From: CAMDMI01 sp036759185
GTDB lineage: Bacteria > Bacteroidota > Bacteroidia > Cytophagales > Flexibacteraceae
DNA: 14,716 nucleotides
NCBI GenBank assembly: GCA_036759185.1
Contig: DAIOVD010000106.1
Coordinates: 1-14,716, forward strand
Direction: 5' to 3'
Shown: positions 13,445 to 14,716 of the stretch, piece by piece
How positions within the stretch are numbered: position 1 is the first letter of the stretch
How the letters are laid out: each line of letters starts with the position of its first letter
The notes under the pieces: model-generated
The model's input: the letters and a program-made list of their open reading frames with translations, nothing else
What the model was told of the DNA's origin: nothing
Database searches by the model: none
Position numbers and translations under genes: made by a program

Positions 13445-14716
13445 CATCAAAAGCATTGGTGCGGTGGGCGTAATCAATGCCCTGTCAACCGTTTTAGGTC
13501 TTCTTTACTCGGTGGTTCTGGCCCGTTATTTTGGGGTTGGCACCAGTATCGAAGTCTATTTCGCTTCCACCACGCTTTTGTTTATGATCAATTCACTCAC
13601 GCAGAGTGGGTTGCTGGCCGAAATTGCCCTTCCGATTTATCACCAGTACCAAAGCAACGACAGCCAGGATTCAGCCAACCGGGTCATGTCCGTCATTGTA
13701 AACTGGCTTGGCATTATGGCCATCGTATTTTCGCTGGGATCCTTTCTGGGTGCTCCCTGGTTGTTTTACTGGTCGGCTTCCGGCTTTGATGCAGAACGCC
13801 TTGAACAGGGAGTGAAGATCTTCCGCATCATTTCTCCCCTTCTGTTTGTCGAGATTATGAAATCCCAGATCAGCTCGATGGTGAACGCGGAAAAGCGGTA
13901 CGGTAAAATCGAATGGGTCAACATTCTTAACCAGGTGACATCGATGATTTTCATTGTGCTTCTGGCGTCTCAGTATGAAGTATATTCGGTTGTGGCCGGA
14001 CTTTGGGTGGGAGAATTGATTGCACTTGGGTATGGTGTCTACGTTTTATCAAAAACCAAATTCCGGTATTACCTGATATTAAAACACCCGGGTTTTGAAG
14101 TGACCTCCGTTTTGAAAAAGTTGGGTTTTACCTTCATTTATGTTCTGGTGACCCAACTGTTTCTCTTTTATCTCAACAGTCTCATCACAAATCTTCCGAA
14201 GGGAACGTATGCCGTGTACCGGTATGCGATGCTTATCTTTTCCAAGATTCAGGGGCTACTCATCCGTCCGGTGTCCACCATTTTCTTTTCACAGTTTTCC
14301 TCGACTTTTCATGAGGGTTCCGTCCGTCTGAAGGCATTGGTTGAAGAAACGGCCAGTCTCAGTTTTGTGATCAGTGCTTTTGCTTTTGGTGGATTGATGG
14401 CTGCCGGGCATCCGCTTCTCCGGATTTTGTGGGAAGGTGAAAAGTTTACAGGAGGCGCCATAATGGACGTATATAAAACGCTTACCATCATTTCCATTTG
14501 CCTGTTTTTCAACGCTCTGGCCATTATTTTTCGGAAAATCAGTATGACGCTGGGTAAGGTGAAGGAAATGTATCTGGGTTACATTGCCGTTCAGGCTCTG
14601 TCGTTTGTGGCGCTTCTTTTTCTCAAGGACATTATTTCGCTGGAACTGGTTCTGGCTGTCGTATTGTTAAACACCATCGTTCTGGCTTTCGTTCCGATTC
14701 TTCTGGTGAAAATCAC
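13437..14716 (+). CDS. MurJ/Wzx-type flippase of the MOP superfamily (3' truncated by window)
   Basis: The reading frame is open from ATG 13437 to the window end, giving at least 426 residues. The protein begins MLNIKSIGAVGVINALS and is strongly hydrophobic, with about ten or more predicted membrane helices in the visible part (for example near residues 10-30, 40-60, 87-110, 160-180). The segment LGLLYSVVLARYFGVGTSIEVYF at about 20-42 resembles the first helices of MviN/MurJ proteins (VLARxFGxGxxxDAYF), where this family usually has Asp-Ala. Later features include a membrane-embedded RYAMLIF...QGLLIRPVSTIFF region (about 262-285), matching the MurJ-type helix 8 area. In this operon it most likely flips the undecaprenyl-linked repeat unit, the job of Wzx, and not lipid II; that is inference. 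It overlaps the HAD gene by 8 bp. The final helices are outside the window. Confidence 0.85.
   Translation, partial: MLNIKSIGAVGVINALSTVLGLLYSVVLARYFGVGTSIEVYFASTTLLFMINSLTQSGLLAEIALPIYHQYQSNDSQDSANRVMSVIVNWLGIMAIVFSLGSFLGAPWLFYWSASGFDAERLEQGVKIFRIISPLLFVEIMKSQISSMVNAEKRYGKIEWVNILNQVTSMIFIVLLASQYEVYSVVAGLWVGELIALGYGVYVLSKTKFRYYLILKHPGFEVTSVLKKLGFTFIYVLVTQLFLFYLNSLITNLPKGTYAVYRYAMLIFSKIQGLLIRPVSTIFFSQFSSTFHEGSVRLKALVEETASLSFVISAFAFGGLMAAGHPLLRILWEGEKFTGGAIMDVYKTLTIISICLFFNALAIIFRKISMTLGKVKEMYLGYIAVQALSFVALLFLKDIISLELVLAVVLLNTIVLAFVPILLVKI

Overview
The window reads as chromosomal DNA from a Gram-negative bacterium of the Bacteroidota or a related FCB lineage. Four things support this. Three upstream regions carry the Bacteroidota-type -7 element TAnnTTTG. 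Most starts lack a Shine-Dalgarno sequence and sit behind A-rich leaders. There is a PSP1 protein with an MGCGSC-type cysteine-rich N-terminus. There is a fused Wzz/Wzc-type chain-length regulator and tyrosine kinase. The species cannot be named from the sequence. Genes fill almost the whole window; the largest gaps are about 160 bp. I see no tRNA, rRNA, CRISPR array, insertion sequence or integrase.

Left part (1-4529), apparently unlinked or loosely linked genes. The window opens inside a BaiN/HI0933-family flavoprotein. It converges on a DUF502 membrane protein on the minus strand. Divergent from that is a family 9 (heptosyltransferase-like) glycosyltransferase. Next comes a PSP1/RicT-like protein with two CxxCx4C motifs at its N-terminus and a roughly 140-residue disordered Pro/Gly/Asn tail.

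Right part (4690 to the window end), one tightly packed surface-polysaccharide operon on the plus strand. It starts at a good TAnnTTTG promoter. The order is: Wzc-like BY-kinase co-polymerase, WecB (UDP-GlcNAc 2-epimerase), WecC (UDP-ManNAc dehydrogenase), NeuB-like synthase, NeuA-like CMP transferase, Gfo/Idh/MocA oxidoreductase, PtmA-like SDR, KdsC-like HAD phosphatase, and a MurJ/Wzx-type flippase cut by the window end. Gaps are 33 bp or less, and three junctions overlap by 4, 4 and 8 bp.

How the genes fit together: WecB and WecC should make UDP-ManNAcA. The five genes from 9533 to 13444 look like a self-contained route to a CMP-activated nonulosonic (sialic-acid-like) acid. The small HAD phosphatase carries Glu56/Arg64/Lys67 and GGEG, as I remember them from Bacteroides KDN-9-phosphate phosphatase, and not the KdsC residues. 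This suggests condensation of a 6-phosphohexose with PEP, dephosphorylation and CMP activation. The two oxidoreductases would adjust a ring position. The synthase has no C-terminal SAF (antifreeze-like) domain. This cassette is the most interesting content of the window: its enzyme families are known, but the exact sugar product is not evident. The flippase and BY-kinase would export and polymerise the resulting acidic glycan.
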